Assembly: GCA_022842595.1 (NCBI GenBank)
Contig: JALHPF010000003.1
Coordinates: 62,001-126,000, forward strand
From: Rubrivivax sp.
GTDB lineage: Bacteria; Pseudomonadota; Gammaproteobacteria; Burkholderiales; Burkholderiaceae_C
Reading direction: 5' to 3'
Length of the DNA: 64,000 nucleotides
Positions within the stretch are counted from its first letter, which is position 1. Every line of letters begins with the position of its first letter. Positions 8,159-16,838 of the stretch are shown in pieces. Below the pieces are notes generated by a model. It searched no databases. It was not told where the DNA came from and was given only the letters and a program-made list of their open reading frames with translations. The translations under genes were made by a program, and so were the position numbers.

Positions 8159-9118
8159 TTGAGCATCATCCCCATCTTGAAGGACATCGGGCGCGGCGCG
8201 CAGGGTGCCCGCCACCTCGACCGCGCTCGGGCCAGCGCTGTCATGGGGCAGGTGCTCGACGGCGAGGTCAGCGACCTCGAACTCGGGGCCTTCGTGATGG
8301 CCCTGCGCATGAAGGGCGAGACGCTGGACGAACTGGCCGGCTTCCTGGACGCCGCCCATGAACGCTGCCTGCGCGTGCGCAGCGACCGGCCGGTGGTGCT
8401 GATCCCCAGCTACAACGGCTCGCGCCGCCTTCCCAACCTGACGCCGCTGCTGGCGATGGAACTGGCGCGTGCCGGCGCCCGCGTGCTCGTGCATGGGCCG
8501 GCCAGCGAACCCGTGCGCGTGTCGACGGCGCAGATCTTCCACGACCTGGGCCTGCCCCGTGCCCAGCAGCAGGCCGATGTGCACGCGGCCTGGGCGCGCC
8601 GCGAACCCGCCTTCATGGCGCTGGAAACCCTGTGCCAACCCTTGCAGCGGCTGCTGAACGTCCGCTGGACCGTCGGCCTGCGCAACAGCGGCCACAGCAT
8701 TGCGAAGATGCTGAATCCGCTGGGGGCGGCGCGTTGCCTGCGGATCGTCAACACCACCCATCCAGAGTTCAGCACGCTGATGTCGCAATGGGTTCAGCGC
8801 GAAGCCGTCGACGCGATGTTGCTGCGCGGCACCGAAGGCGAACCCGTGGCCGACCCGCGCCGGCAGCCCCGCATCGATACCTACGTCGCCGGACAGCCCT
8901 ACGCCGCCGCCTGCGTGCCGGCACAGGACGGCGTCGTGACGGAACTGCCCTTGCTGCCACGCGATAACGACGGGGCCACCACGGCGCTGTACATCCAGTC
9001 GGTGCTGGCCGGCGAGCGGCCGGCACCTGCGCCGCTGACACGCCAGGTACAGGCCATCCAGCAGGCATTGGTGGCGCTGGACCAAGGCCAGGCCTTTCAG
9101 AGCCGGCAGGCACGCTGA
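8159..9118 (+). CDS. ybiB: DNA-binding protein YbiB (anthranilate phosphoribosyltransferase-like fold)
   Basis: A 319-residue cytoplasmic protein of the TrpD2/YbiB family. It shares the glycosyltransferase family 3 fold with TrpD: an N-terminal helical domain (residues 1-70, with GQVLDGEVSDLELGAFVMAL) and a larger alpha/beta domain. The phosphoribosyl-diphosphate loop of true TrpD is not recognisable; VLIPSYNGSRRLPNLTPLLA occupies its place. That agrees with family members that bind nucleic acid and have no known transferase activity. TTG 8159 is chosen because AGGAAGA lies about 10 bases upstream and the MSIIPILKDIGRG start matches the family. The gene is transcribed away from the degenerate GGDEF gene. 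Confidence 0.88.
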   Translation: MSIIPILKDIGRGAQGARHLDRARASAVMGQVLDGEVSDLELGAFVMALRMKGETLDELAGFLDAAHERCLRVRSDRPVVLIPSYNGSRRLPNLTPLLAMELARAGARVLVHGPASEPVRVSTAQIFHDLGLPRAQQQADVHAAWARREPAFMALETLCQPLQRLLNVRWTVGLRNSGHSIAKMLNPLGAARCLRIVNTTHPEFSTLMSQWVQREAVDAMLLRGTEGEPVADPRRQPRIDTYVAGQPYAAACVPAQDGVVTELPLLPRDNDGATTALYIQSVLAGERPAPAPLTRQVQAIQQALVALDQGQAFQSRQAR

Positions 9119-9151
9119 CCCGCCCGCGCGTCGGTGCCGATAATCGGCCCG

Positions 9152-10342
9152 ATGCACACATTTGACGCCATCGTCGTCGGCGCTGGCGCCGCCGGCCTGT
9201 TCTGCGCCGGGGTCGCAGGGCAACGGGGGCTGAAGGTGCTGCTCGTGGACCATGCCGACAAGGTGGCCGAGAAGATCCGCATCTCGGGCGGCGGCCGCTG
9301 CAACTTCACCAACCGCGACACGACACCCGCCAATTTCCTTTCGGAGAACCCAGCCTTCTGCAAGTCGGCCCTGGCGCGCTATACGCCGGCTGACTTCATC
9401 GCGCTGCTGCAGCGGCATGGCGTGGCTTTTCATGAAAAGCACCGCGGCCAGCTCTTCTGCGACGAGTCCGCCGAGCAGGTGATCCGCCTGCTGCTGGCCG
9501 AATGTGCGCTGGGTCATGTCACGCACTGGCAACCGTGCAGCGTCAACGCCGTTCGCCACGGCCCGGCCGGCTTCGAGCTCGACACCTCGCGCGGCAGCGT
9601 CACCGCTGCACGCCTGGTGGTGGCCACAGGCGGGCTGCCGGTGCCGAAGATCGGCGCGACCGACTGGGGCCTGCGGCTGGCCCGGCAGTTCGGCCACCGT
9701 GTCGTGGAGCCGCGGCCGGCGCTCGTGCCCTTGACTTTCGACGCCGCCGCCTGGGCACCGTTTGCTGCTCTGGCCGGCCTGTCGCTCGAGGTGGCCATCG
9801 AAACCGGCGAAGGCCGCCAGCGTGGGCGCTTCGTTGAAGACCTGCTGTTCACCCACCGGGGGCTGAGCGGCCCTGCGGTTCTGCAGGTGTCAAGCTTCTG
9901 GCAACCGGGCACGCCGCTGCGCCTGGCCCTGGCCGACAGCGGCCTGGCCGAACAGCTGCGCCAGGCCAAGTCGACTTCACGCCGGCAGCTCGGCAACGAG
10001 CTCGCGCTGCACCTGCCCGAGCGACTGGCCCAGACCTGGCTCCAGCTGCACGACCTGCCGGCACAGCGCCCGCTGGCGGAAGTGCGCGACCGCGACCTCG
10101 CACGCCTGGGAGAAAGCCTGTCGAAGTGGCAGGTGGTACCCACCGGCACCGAAGGCTGGCGCAAGGCCGAGGTCATGGCCGGCGGCGTCGACACGCGCGA
10201 GCTCGACTCGCAAAGCATGGCCAGCCGCCATGTGCCGGGGCTGTATTTCATCGGCGAGGTCGTCGATGTCACGGGTTGGCTGGGCGGCTACAACTTCCAG
10301 TGGGCCTGGGCCAGCGCTGCAGCCTGTGGCAAGGCGTTGTAG
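9152..10342 (+). CDS. YhiN/HI0933-family FAD-dependent oxidoreductase
   Basis: A 396-residue flavoprotein of the HI0933/YhiN family (sometimes labelled aminoacetone oxidase-like). The N-terminal dinucleotide fold is clear: AIVVGAGAAGLFCAGVAGQRG, then ISGGGRCNFTN, which is diagnostic for this family. The middle holds VVATGGLPVPKIGATDWG, and the C-terminus GLYFIGEVVDVTGWLGGYNFQWAW closes the FAD site. The physiological substrate is not known for most members. ATG 9152 gives the normal N-terminus. The rpsU promoter -10 region begins about 20 bases after its stop. Confidence 0.92.
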   Translation: MHTFDAIVVGAGAAGLFCAGVAGQRGLKVLLVDHADKVAEKIRISGGGRCNFTNRDTTPANFLSENPAFCKSALARYTPADFIALLQRHGVAFHEKHRGQLFCDESAEQVIRLLLAECALGHVTHWQPCSVNAVRHGPAGFELDTSRGSVTAARLVVATGGLPVPKIGATDWGLRLARQFGHRVVEPRPALVPLTFDAAAWAPFAALAGLSLEVAIETGEGRQRGRFVEDLLFTHRGLSGPAVLQVSSFWQPGTPLRLALADSGLAEQLRQAKSTSRRQLGNELALHLPERLAQTWLQLHDLPAQRPLAEVRDRDLARLGESLSKWQVVPTGTEGWRKAEVMAGGVDTRELDSQSMASRHVPGLYFIGEVVDVTGWLGGYNFQWAWASAAACGKAL

Positions 10343-10363
10343 CGCTGCGACGCTGGAACGGTT

Positions 10364-10369
10364 TATACT
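10364..10369 (+). promoter_or_regulatory. Probable -10 box of rpsU
   Basis: TATACT in a locally AT-richer stretch, followed by a leader of about 105 bases to the rpsU start. No convincing -35 was found at 16-18 bases. Confidence 0.45.
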
Positions 10370-10480
10370 CGCGGGCTTTGCTGGCCCACCCGCTGCATTG
10401 GCCGCACGAAGACAGGCCCAGGACAACCCGGCAGCTCTGACTTTTTGCCGCTGCGCAGCCCCACGAGAAACGCTTCACCC

Positions 10481-10693
10481 ATGACCACCATTCGCGTCAA
10501 AGAGAACGAGCCGTTCGACGTCGCCCTGCGCCGCTTCAAGCGCACCATCGAGAAAATCGGCCTGCTCACCGAATTGCGCGCACGCGAGTTCTACGAGAAG
10601 CCCACTTCCGAGCGCAAGCGCAAGAAGGCCGCGGCCGTCAAGCGTCACTTCAAGCGCGTTCGCAGCATGCAGCTGCCGAAGAAGCTGTACTGA
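10481..10693 (+). CDS. rpsU: 30S ribosomal protein S21
   Basis: A 70-residue basic protein of the small ribosomal subunit, important in translation initiation. The sequence [18 protein letters not shown] through the lysine/arginine-rich [14 protein letters not shown] segment matches bS21 over its whole length. It has a leader of about 110 bases and is followed by a 12-bp hairpin before yqeY. The rpsU-yqeY order is common in proteobacteria. Confidence 0.97.
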   Translation: MTTIRVKENEPFDVALRRFKRTIEKIGLLTELRAREFYEKPTSERKRKKAAAVKRHFKRVRSMQLPKKLY

Positions 10694-10750
10694 TCTCGTG
10701 ATTCGGGTGGCGCTGCCCGCCAGGGCTGGCCTCACCCGCTCGATCTGATC

Positions 10751-10786
10751 GACGAGCCCGCGCCGGAAATCCGCCGCGGGCTCGTC
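10751..10786 (+). terminator. Hairpin between rpsU and yqeY
   Basis: Perfect 12-bp stem (GACGAGCCCGCG with CGCGGGCTCGTC) and a 12-base loop, followed by TGTTT. It could terminate or attenuate rpsU transcription so that yqeY gets only part of it. The T-tract is weak. Confidence 0.65.
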
Positions 10787-10806
10787 TGTTTGGCCAGGAG
10801 CCCCGC

Positions 10807-11280
10807 ATGAGCCTGAAGGACCGCGTCAACGAAGACATGAAGGTCGCGATGCGCGCGAAGGATGCCGAGCGCCTGTCGACCATCCGCATGCTGCTGGCCG
10901 CGTGCAAGCAGCGCGAGGTCGATGAACGCATCGTGCTCGACGACGCCGCCGTCGTGGCCATCGTCGACAAGATGATCAAGCAGCGCAAGGACTCGGTCAG
11001 CGCTTTCGAGACCGGGGGCCGCGAAGACCTGGCCGCGAAGGAACGCGCCGAGATCGTGGTGCTGCAGGCCTACCTGCCACAGCGCCTGAGCGAAGCCGAG
11101 ATCACCCAGGCCGTGGCCGGCATCGTCAGCGCCCTGGCTGCCGAGCTGGGCCGCGCGCCCGGCCCTGGCGACATGGGCCGTGTGATGGGTGCTGCCAAGG
11201 CACAGCTGGCCGGGCAGGCCGACATGGGCCTGCTGTCGGCCGCGGTGAAAGCCGCGCTGGGCCCGGGTCTGGCAAAGTAG
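10807..11280 (+). CDS. GatB/YqeY domain protein
   Basis: A 157-residue cytoplasmic protein related to the tail domain of GatB, the subunit of the tRNA-dependent amidotransferase. It has MSLKDRVNEDMKVAMRAKD, TIRMLLAACKQREVDER and the C-terminal GDMGRVMGAAKAQLAGQADM helix bundle, all typical for YqeY. A role in tRNA or amidotransferase biology is suggested by homology but unproven. It follows rpsU beyond a hairpin and precedes the DUF442 gene by 6 bases, so the latter is probably cotranscribed. Confidence 0.93.
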   Translation: MSLKDRVNEDMKVAMRAKDAERLSTIRMLLAACKQREVDERIVLDDAAVVAIVDKMIKQRKDSVSAFETGGREDLAAKERAEIVVLQAYLPQRLSEAEITQAVAGIVSALAAELGRAPGPGDMGRVMGAAKAQLAGQADMGLLSAAVKAALGPGLAK

Positions 11281-11286
11281 CGCCCC

Positions 11287-11634
11287 ATGAGCAACACCCT
11301 GCCCTTGCGCGCCGTCGCCGCCGACGTCTGCGTCGCACCCCAGCTGACCCCCGCCGCGATGGCCGAGGCCGCCCGCGCGGGCTTCCGCAGCGTCGTCAAC
11401 AACCGCCCGGACCACGAGTTCGAGCCTGACCAGCCCACCAGTGCCGAGATCGAGGCTGCGGCCCTGGCCGCGAGCCTGGTCTACCGGCACCTGCCGGTGG
11501 ATGGCGGCTACCAGTCGCCTGAAGAGATCGCCGCGTTTGCCCGAATGCTGGCCGAACTGCCACGGCCGCTGCTGGCGTTCTGCCGGTCCGGCGCCCGTTC
11601 AGCGCGCCTGTTCGACGCGGCCCGCGCGCTCTAG
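11287..11634 (+). CDS. DUF442 / TIGR01244-family phosphatase-fold sulfur transferase
   Basis: A 115-residue protein with the dual-specificity phosphatase/rhodanese-like fold. The cysteine loop LLAFCRSGARSARLFD near the C-terminus is the Cys-X5-Arg active site; GFRSVVNNRPDHE is the family hallmark. DUF442 domains are fused to persulfide-dioxygenase-type metallo-beta-lactamases in Blh proteins of the BigR regulon and are linked to sulfide oxidation. Here it stands alone, about 21 kb from the metallo-hydrolase and BigR-like genes of this window, between yqeY and the TRAP genes. Sulfur-transfer function is inferred from homology. Confidence 0.88.
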   Translation: MSNTLPLRAVAADVCVAPQLTPAAMAEAARAGFRSVVNNRPDHEFEPDQPTSAEIEAAALAASLVYRHLPVDGGYQSPEEIAAFARMLAELPRPLLAFCRSGARSARLFDAARAL

Positions 11635-11640
11635 GCAGAC

Positions 11641-12264
11641 ATGGGCGCCCTGCTCGCCCTGGCCGGGGCCATCGACCGCATCAATGAATGGATCGGCAAG
11701 CTGGTGGGCTGGCTGGTGCTGGCCGCGGTGCTGATCAGCGCCGGCAACGCCATCATGCGCAAGGCCTTCGACATCGGCTCGAACGCCTACCTCGAGATCC
11801 AGTGGTACCTGTTCGCCGCCGTCTTCATGCTCGGCTCGGGCTATGTCTTTCTGCGCAACGCCCATGTGCGCATCGACTTCATTTCCACCAAGCTCTCGCG
11901 GCGCACGAACGCCATGATCGACTTGGCAGGCATCGTGCTCTTCACGATTCCGCTGTGCCTCATCCTGATGTACCTGTCCTGGCCAGTGTTCGAACGCGCC
12001 TGGGTCTCGGGCGAGATGAGCCAGAACGCCGGCGGCCTGATCCGCTGGCCAGTGCTGCTGATGATCCCGCTAGGCTTCGCGATTCTGCTGTTGCAGTGCG
12101 TATCCGAAGGCATCAAGCGCATCGCCTTCCTCAGCGGCCAGCGCGCTTACCCATTTGCCGAGGCCGAAGAATCGAGCGAGGAAGACGCCTTCGTCGCCGA
12201 AATGGCGAGAGAGGCATTGGCGCGTGAAGAGGCCCTGCTGGCCGCGAAGGGCAAGGCCCCATGA
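11641..12264 (+). CDS. TRAP transporter small permease (DctQ/FcbT2 type)
   Basis: A 207-residue inner-membrane protein with four predicted helices. The family pattern around LEIQWYLFAAVFMLGSGYVFLRNAHVRIDF is clear in three segments, with the conserved E-x-Q-W in helix 2. It is the small subunit that pairs with the large permease to form the Na+-driven carrier of a TRAP system. An acidic C-terminal tail follows the last helix. It overlaps the large permease gene by ATGA and begins 6 bases after the DUF442 stop. Confidence 0.92.
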   Translation: MGALLALAGAIDRINEWIGKLVGWLVLAAVLISAGNAIMRKAFDIGSNAYLEIQWYLFAAVFMLGSGYVFLRNAHVRIDFISTKLSRRTNAMIDLAGIVLFTIPLCLILMYLSWPVFERAWVSGEMSQNAGGLIRWPVLLMIPLGFAILLLQCVSEGIKRIAFLSGQRAYPFAEAEESSEEDAFVAEMAREALAREEALLAAKGKAP

Positions 12265-14033
12265 CCGCCTTCATCGTTCAGAACTTCGTCCCGCTGATGT
12301 TCGCGGGCTTGTTCCTGTTCCTGCTGACCGGCATCCCGGTGGCCTTCGGGCTGGCGGCCACCGGCCTGCTGTTCGGCTTCGTCGGCATGGAAGCCGGGCT
12401 GTTCCCGACCAACCTGTTCGGTGCGCTGCCGTTGCGGGTCTTCGGGATCATGCAGAACGACACCCTGCTGGCGATCCCGTTCTTCACGCTGATGGGCATC
12501 ATCCTCGAGCGCTCGGGCATGGCCGAAGACCTGCTGGAAACCGTCGGCCAGGTGTTCGGCCCGCTGCGCGGCGGCCTGGCCGTGGCCGTGGTGCTGGTGG
12601 GTGCGCTGCTGGCAGCCACCACCGGCGTGGTCGCGGCGGCCGTCATCAGCATGGGCCTGATCTCGCTGCCGATCATGCTGCGCTACGGCTACAACCGCAC
12701 CATCGCCACCGGCACCATCACCGCCAGCGGCACGCTGGCGCAGGCGATACCGCCTTCGCTGGTGCTCATCGTGCTGGCCGACCAGTTGGGCCGCTCGGTG
12801 GGCGACATGTACGCCGGCGCACTGGTTCCCGGCCTCATGCTGGTGGGCCTGTACCTGCTGTTCATCCTGGCCGTGGCCCTGATCAAGCCGAAGTGGGTGC
12901 CGGCGCTGCCGCCCGAAGCCCGCATCTACCGCGAGAGCGACGGCGCCTCCGGCCACCGCTCGCTGCTGGCTCTGCTGGTTCTGTGTGCCGCGGCCGGCTG
13001 GGGCTGGTCGCAGGTGCACAGCAGCGTCATCGGTGGCTGGATCGGCCGCGAAACCGCCGCACCCACCGACGAGACGATCATCCTGTCGATGACCGTGGCC
13101 TCGCTGCTGGGCCTGGCGCTGGCGCTGGCCAACCGGCTGCTGCGCTTCGGGCTGCTGTCGAAGCTGGCCGAGCAGGTCACCTTCGTGCTGATTCCGCCGC
13201 TGGTGCTGATCTTCCTGGTGCTGGGCACCATCTTCCTGGGCATCGCCACGCCCACCGAGGGCGGCGCGATGGGCGCGCTGGGCGCCTTGATCATGGCCGG
13301 CGCGCGCCGCAAGCTGGGCTTGTCTCTGCTGAAGCAGGCGCTCGACAGCACGGCCAAGCTGTCGGTGTTCGTGATGTTCATCCTGATCGGCAGCACCGTC
13401 TTCAGCTTCACCTTCAACGCCGCCGATGGCCACATCTGGGTCGAGCACCTGTTCGACAAGCTGCCCGGCGGGCAGATGGGCTTCCTGCTGGTGGTGAACA
13501 TTCTCGTCTTCGTGCTGGGCATGTTCATCGACTTCTTCGAGATCGCCTTCATCGTCGTGCCCATCCTGGCGCCGGTGGCCGACAAGATGGGGATCGACCT
13601 GATCTGGTTCGGCGTGATCCTGGCGATGAACCTGCAGACCAGCTTCCTCACGCCGCCATTCGGTTTCGCCCTGTTCTACCTGCGCAGCGTGGCCGCGAAG
13701 AAGGACTACGACGACCGCATCACCGGCGAACGCATCCCGGCGGTGACCACGGCGCAGATCTACAAGGGCTCGATCGCCTTCATCATCCTGCAGCTCATCA
13801 TGGTGGCGATGGTGGTGTTCAACCCGGAACTCGTCAGCGGCAACATCAGCAAGGGCCCGGTGATCGACGCCACCAAGGCATTGGAAAGCATGGGTCTGCC
13901 CGACCCCGACCCGGCCGCGTCGGCAGCCGAAGGCGGCGATGCGGCAGCCAGCGAACCCGAAGGCGAAGACCCGATGAAGGCGCTGGAAGACTCGATGAAG
14001 AAGGACGCCGAAGCGCAGCCGAAGAAGCCTTGA
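12261..14033 (+). CDS. TRAP transporter large permease (DctM/FcbT3 type)
   Basis: A 590-residue inner-membrane carrier subunit with 12 or more helices. DctM signatures are visible: LTGIPVAFGLAATGLLFGF, PFFTLMGIILERSGMAEDLL, GTLAQAIPPSLVLIVLADQ and GIATPTEGGAMGALGALI. It is longer than the standard 430-residue DctM, because of a central insertion around 220-290 and a charged 50-residue C-terminal tail (EDPMKALEDSMKKDAEAQ), as in the FcbT3 group described for mannitol/chloroaromatic-type systems. The actual ligand cannot be read from sequence. It is followed by a strong bidirectional terminator, and the matching binding-protein gene is convergent beyond it. Confidence 0.93.
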   Translation: MTAFIVQNFVPLMFAGLFLFLLTGIPVAFGLAATGLLFGFVGMEAGLFPTNLFGALPLRVFGIMQNDTLLAIPFFTLMGIILERSGMAEDLLETVGQVFGPLRGGLAVAVVLVGALLAATTGVVAAAVISMGLISLPIMLRYGYNRTIATGTITASGTLAQAIPPSLVLIVLADQLGRSVGDMYAGALVPGLMLVGLYLLFILAVALIKPKWVPALPPEARIYRESDGASGHRSLLALLVLCAAAGWGWSQVHSSVIGGWIGRETAAPTDETIILSMTVASLLGLALALANRLLRFGLLSKLAEQVTFVLIPPLVLIFLVLGTIFLGIATPTEGGAMGALGALIMAGARRKLGLSLLKQALDSTAKLSVFVMFILIGSTVFSFTFNAADGHIWVEHLFDKLPGGQMGFLLVVNILVFVLGMFIDFFEIAFIVVPILAPVADKMGIDLIWFGVILAMNLQTSFLTPPFGFALFYLRSVAAKKDYDDRITGERIPAVTTAQIYKGSIAFIILQLIMVAMVVFNPELVSGNISKGPVIDATKALESMGLPDPDPAASAAEGGDAAASEPEGEDPMKALEDSMKKDAEAQPKKP

Positions 14034-14063
14034 CCGCCCTGCGGCGGCGTGGCTCGGTCAACG

Positions 14064-14090
14064 AAAAAGCCCCGCAGTGCGGGGCTTTTT
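14064..14090. terminator. Bidirectional rho-independent terminator
   Basis: A5, then GCCCCGCA, a short loop, TGCGGGGC and T5: a perfect intrinsic terminator readable in both directions. It serves both the TRAP permease gene and the convergent binding-protein gene. Confidence 0.93.
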
Positions 14091-14114
14091 GCTGGGCTGG
14101 CGCGGGCCCCGAGC

Positions 14115-15197
14115 TTACAGACGCTGTTGCTGCATGAAGCTGTCGAAGCGCGCTTCGGTGAAGCGGAACCACAGGTTGGCTTCGCGGCGGAAGTTCGCGT
14201 AGTCGTCGTAGATCTTCTTGAAGGCCGGGTTGCTGGCGCTGACCTCGCTGTACAGCGCCATGGCTTCCTTGAAAGCCGCTGCCAGCACCGGATTCGGGAA
14301 GGCCACGAGCCGTGCCCCGCCAGCCACCAGGGCCTTCAGCGCGGCCGGGTTGCGGGCATCGTACTTGGCCTGCATCTCGGTGTGCGCAAAAGCCGAAGCA
14401 CATTCGATGATGGCCTTGTATTCGGCCGACAGCGTGGCGTAGGCCTTGGTGTTGACGTACAGGTCGAGCTGCGGGCCACCTTCCCACCAGCCCGGGAAGT
14501 GGTAGATCGGCGCCACCTTGTTCAAGCCCAGCTTCTGGTCGTCGTACGGGCCCACCCATTCGGCGGCGTCGATCGTGCCCTTTTCCAGCGCCTGGTAGAT
14601 CTCGCCACCCGGAATGTTCTGCGACACCGTTCCCAGGCGGCTGGTGACCTTGCCGGCGAAGCCACCGACGCGGAACTTCAGGCCCTTCATGTCGGCCACG
14701 GTCTTGATTTCCTTGCGGTACCAGCCGCCCATCTGCGCGCCGGTGTTGCCCATCGGGAAGCTGATGATGTTGTAGCCGGCGTAGAACTCGCGCATCAGCT
14801 TGAGGCCGTTGCCGTCGTACATCCAGGCCGTCATCTGGCGGCTGTTCAGGCCGAAGGGGATGGCGCAGCCCAGCGCGAAGGCGTCGTTCTTGCCGAAATA
14901 GTAGTAGGGCGCGGTGTGGCCCATCTCCACCGTGCCGGCCTGCACCGCATCCACCAGCCCAGGCATGGGCACCAGTTCACCCGCTGCGTGGGTCGTGATC
15001 TCGAACTTGCCGCCGCTGAGTTCCTTGACCTTCCTGGCGAAGGTGTCGGCGGCACCGAAGATGGTGTCCAAGGTCTTCGGAAAGCCCGAAGTGAGCCGCC
15101 AGCGGATGTTGGCCTGGGCGTGGACGACGGCGGGTGCTGTGCCGGCTGCAAGAATGCCGGCCAGACCTGCGCCGTGAACGAAGGAACGACGTTCCAT
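14115..15197 (-). CDS. TRAP transporter periplasmic binding protein (DctP/FcbT1 type), Tat-exported
   Basis: A 360-residue periplasmic solute receptor. The N-terminus MERRSFVHGAGLAGILAAG carries a twin-arginine motif and a signal ending near AHA-QAN. The mature part shows DctP features: RWRLTSGFPKTLDTIFGAA, LKFRVGG with the ligand-clamping arginine, and GEIYQALEKGTIDAAEWVG. It belongs to the subgroup paired with FcbT2/FcbT3 permeases, so it is almost certainly the partner of the two permease genes even though it faces them. ATG 15197 has AGGAGA about 8 bases upstream. Confidence 0.93.
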   Translation of the reverse strand: MERRSFVHGAGLAGILAAGTAPAVVHAQANIRWRLTSGFPKTLDTIFGAADTFARKVKELSGGKFEITTHAAGELVPMPGLVDAVQAGTVEMGHTAPYYYFGKNDAFALGCAIPFGLNSRQMTAWMYDGNGLKLMREFYAGYNIISFPMGNTGAQMGGWYRKEIKTVADMKGLKFRVGGFAGKVTSRLGTVSQNIPGGEIYQALEKGTIDAAEWVGPYDDQKLGLNKVAPIYHFPGWWEGGPQLDLYVNTKAYATLSAEYKAIIECASAFAHTEMQAKYDARNPAALKALVAGGARLVAFPNPVLAAAFKEAMALYSEVSASNPAFKKIYDDYANFRREANLWFRFTEARFDSFMQQQRL

Positions 15198-15335
15198 GAA
15201 TGTTTCTCCTGGGAGTCCCGCGCGGGACGGTTCGTGACGCGCGGAATTCTAGGAGGGGGGTAAGCCACTCTCCGGGCGGGTTTTCCCCTTCGCCGTTCAG
15301 CCGGCGGGCTTGCAGGCCGGCCAGCCTTTGACGGG

Positions 15336-15367
15336 CGTCGGACAGTCAGCTGGAAATCTGTCCGACG
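15336..15367. terminator. Inverted repeat downstream of pmbA
   Basis: CGTCGGACAG and CTGTCCGACG form a perfect 10-bp stem with a 12-base loop, nine bases after the pmbA stop on the minus strand. It has no T-tract. It is probably a transcript-end stabiliser or rho-assisted terminator. Confidence 0.5.
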
Positions 15368-15375
15368 TCCGGCAC

Positions 15376-16749
15376 TCAGCTGCCGGCGAGTTTCATGCGT
15401 TCCACCAGCACCGAGCCCACGCTCTTGCTGCCGCTGGTGTAGACATCGGCGCCCACGGCGGCGATGTCCTTGAACATCCGCGCCAGGTTGCCGGCGATGG
15501 TGACTTCATGCACCGGGTGGACGATCTTCCCGCCCTCGACCCAGAAACCCGCCGCGCCGCGCGAATAGTCGCCCGTGACGTAGTTCACGCCCTGGCCCAT
15601 CAGTTCGGTGACGAACAGGCCGCGGCCCAGCTTGCGCAGCATGGCCGGCAGGTCGTCGCCGGGCTGGGTGAGCCGGCTCGTCATCGCCAGGTTCTGCGAG
15701 CCGCCAGCGTGGCCGGTGGTCTTCATGCCCAGCTTGCGGGCCGAGTAGCTGCTGAGGAAGTAGCTCTTGCACACGCCACGCTGCACGATGCTGCGCGCGC
15801 GGGTGAGGACGCCTTCGTCGTCGAAGGGGGCGCTGCCCTTGCCCTTCAGGATGTGCGGGTCTTCGGAGATGTCGATGTGTTTGGCCAGAACGGTCTTGCC
15901 CAGGCTGCCTTGCAGGAAGGTGGCCTTGCGGTACAGCGCACCACCCGAAGTCGCCTGTACATAGGCGCCCAGCAGCCCAGCGGCGGCGGTGCTTTCGAAC
16001 AGCACGGGCACTTCACCGGTGGCCACCCGGCTGGACTTCAGGCGCGCCAGCGCCCGCTCGGCGGCGTAGCGGCCCACGGCCTCGACATCGGCGAGGTCGG
16101 CGGCATCACGCATCGACGTGTACCAGGCGTCGCGCTGCATGTCGCGGCCCTTGCCGGCGATCGGCGACACCGAAACGTAGTGGCGTGAACTGGCATAGCC
16201 GCCGCGGAAGCCGCGGGTGCTGCCGGCCCAGAAATGCGCCTGCTGGGCAGAAACCCCGGCGCCTTCGGAATTCGTGATCTTCTTGCTGACCGCCATGGCG
16301 GCCGCCTCGCAGCGCTGGGCCAGTTCGGCGGCTGCGGCAGCGTCGATGGCCCAGGGGTGGAACAGGTCGAGGTCGCGTGCCACCTGTTCGGGCGTGGCCA
16401 GGTCTTCGGCGTCGGGCAGGCCGGCGGCCGGGTCTTCGGCAGTGAAGCGGGCGATGTCGTAGGCGGCCTGCACCGTCTGCTTCAGCGCTGCGGGCGAGAA
16501 GTCCGAGGTGCTGGCGTTGCCGCGGCGCTGGCCCAGGTAGACGCTGACACCCAGCGACTTGTCGCGGTTGCGCTCGACGTTTTCAAGCTCGCCCTTGCGC
16601 ACCGACACCGACAAACCGACGCCTTCGGAGACTTCGGCCCCGGCGTCGCTGGCGCCCAATTTCCTGGCCAGGGCCAGGGTGTCTTCGACGATCTGCTGAA
16701 ACTGGTCCTTGCGGTAGGCAAAGCCCTGGTCGGGACGGGATGAAGACAT
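15376..16749 (-). CDS. pmbA: PmbA/TldE metallopeptidase subunit
   Basis: A 457-residue cytoplasmic protein, the TldE partner of the TldD/TldE heterodimeric zinc protease that processes modified peptides such as microcins and degrades unfolded peptides. It has the N-terminal helical/beta region with EVSEGVGLSVSVRKGELEN and the C-terminal DTLAEGI-like TldD/PmbA fold: PFDDEGVLTRARSIVQRGV and AAGFWVEGGKIVHPVHEVT. As expected for TldE, the HExxxH zinc motif of TldD is absent. ATG 16749 is chosen, since upstream codons would run into the divergent darP promoter region. The pmbA/darP divergent pair is conserved in many proteobacteria. Confidence 0.93.
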   Translation of the reverse strand: MSSSRPDQGFAYRKDQFQQIVEDTLALARKLGASDAGAEVSEGVGLSVSVRKGELENVERNRDKSLGVSVYLGQRRGNASTSDFSPAALKQTVQAAYDIARFTAEDPAAGLPDAEDLATPEQVARDLDLFHPWAIDAAAAAELAQRCEAAAMAVSKKITNSEGAGVSAQQAHFWAGSTRGFRGGYASSRHYVSVSPIAGKGRDMQRDAWYTSMRDAADLADVEAVGRYAAERALARLKSSRVATGEVPVLFESTAAAGLLGAYVQATSGGALYRKATFLQGSLGKTVLAKHIDISEDPHILKGKGSAPFDDEGVLTRARSIVQRGVCKSYFLSSYSARKLGMKTTGHAGGSQNLAMTSRLTQPGDDLPAMLRKLGRGLFVTELMGQGVNYVTGDYSRGAAGFWVEGGKIVHPVHEVTIAGNLARMFKDIAAVGADVYTSGSKSVGSVLVERMKLAGS

Positions 16750-16838
16750 CGAAGGGGCGCGCATTGAAAGCGGCATTGAAGACAAGCCGCAGATGATAAT
16801 CGGCACCCTTCAAAGCAGCAGGCACGCGCACCCACACC

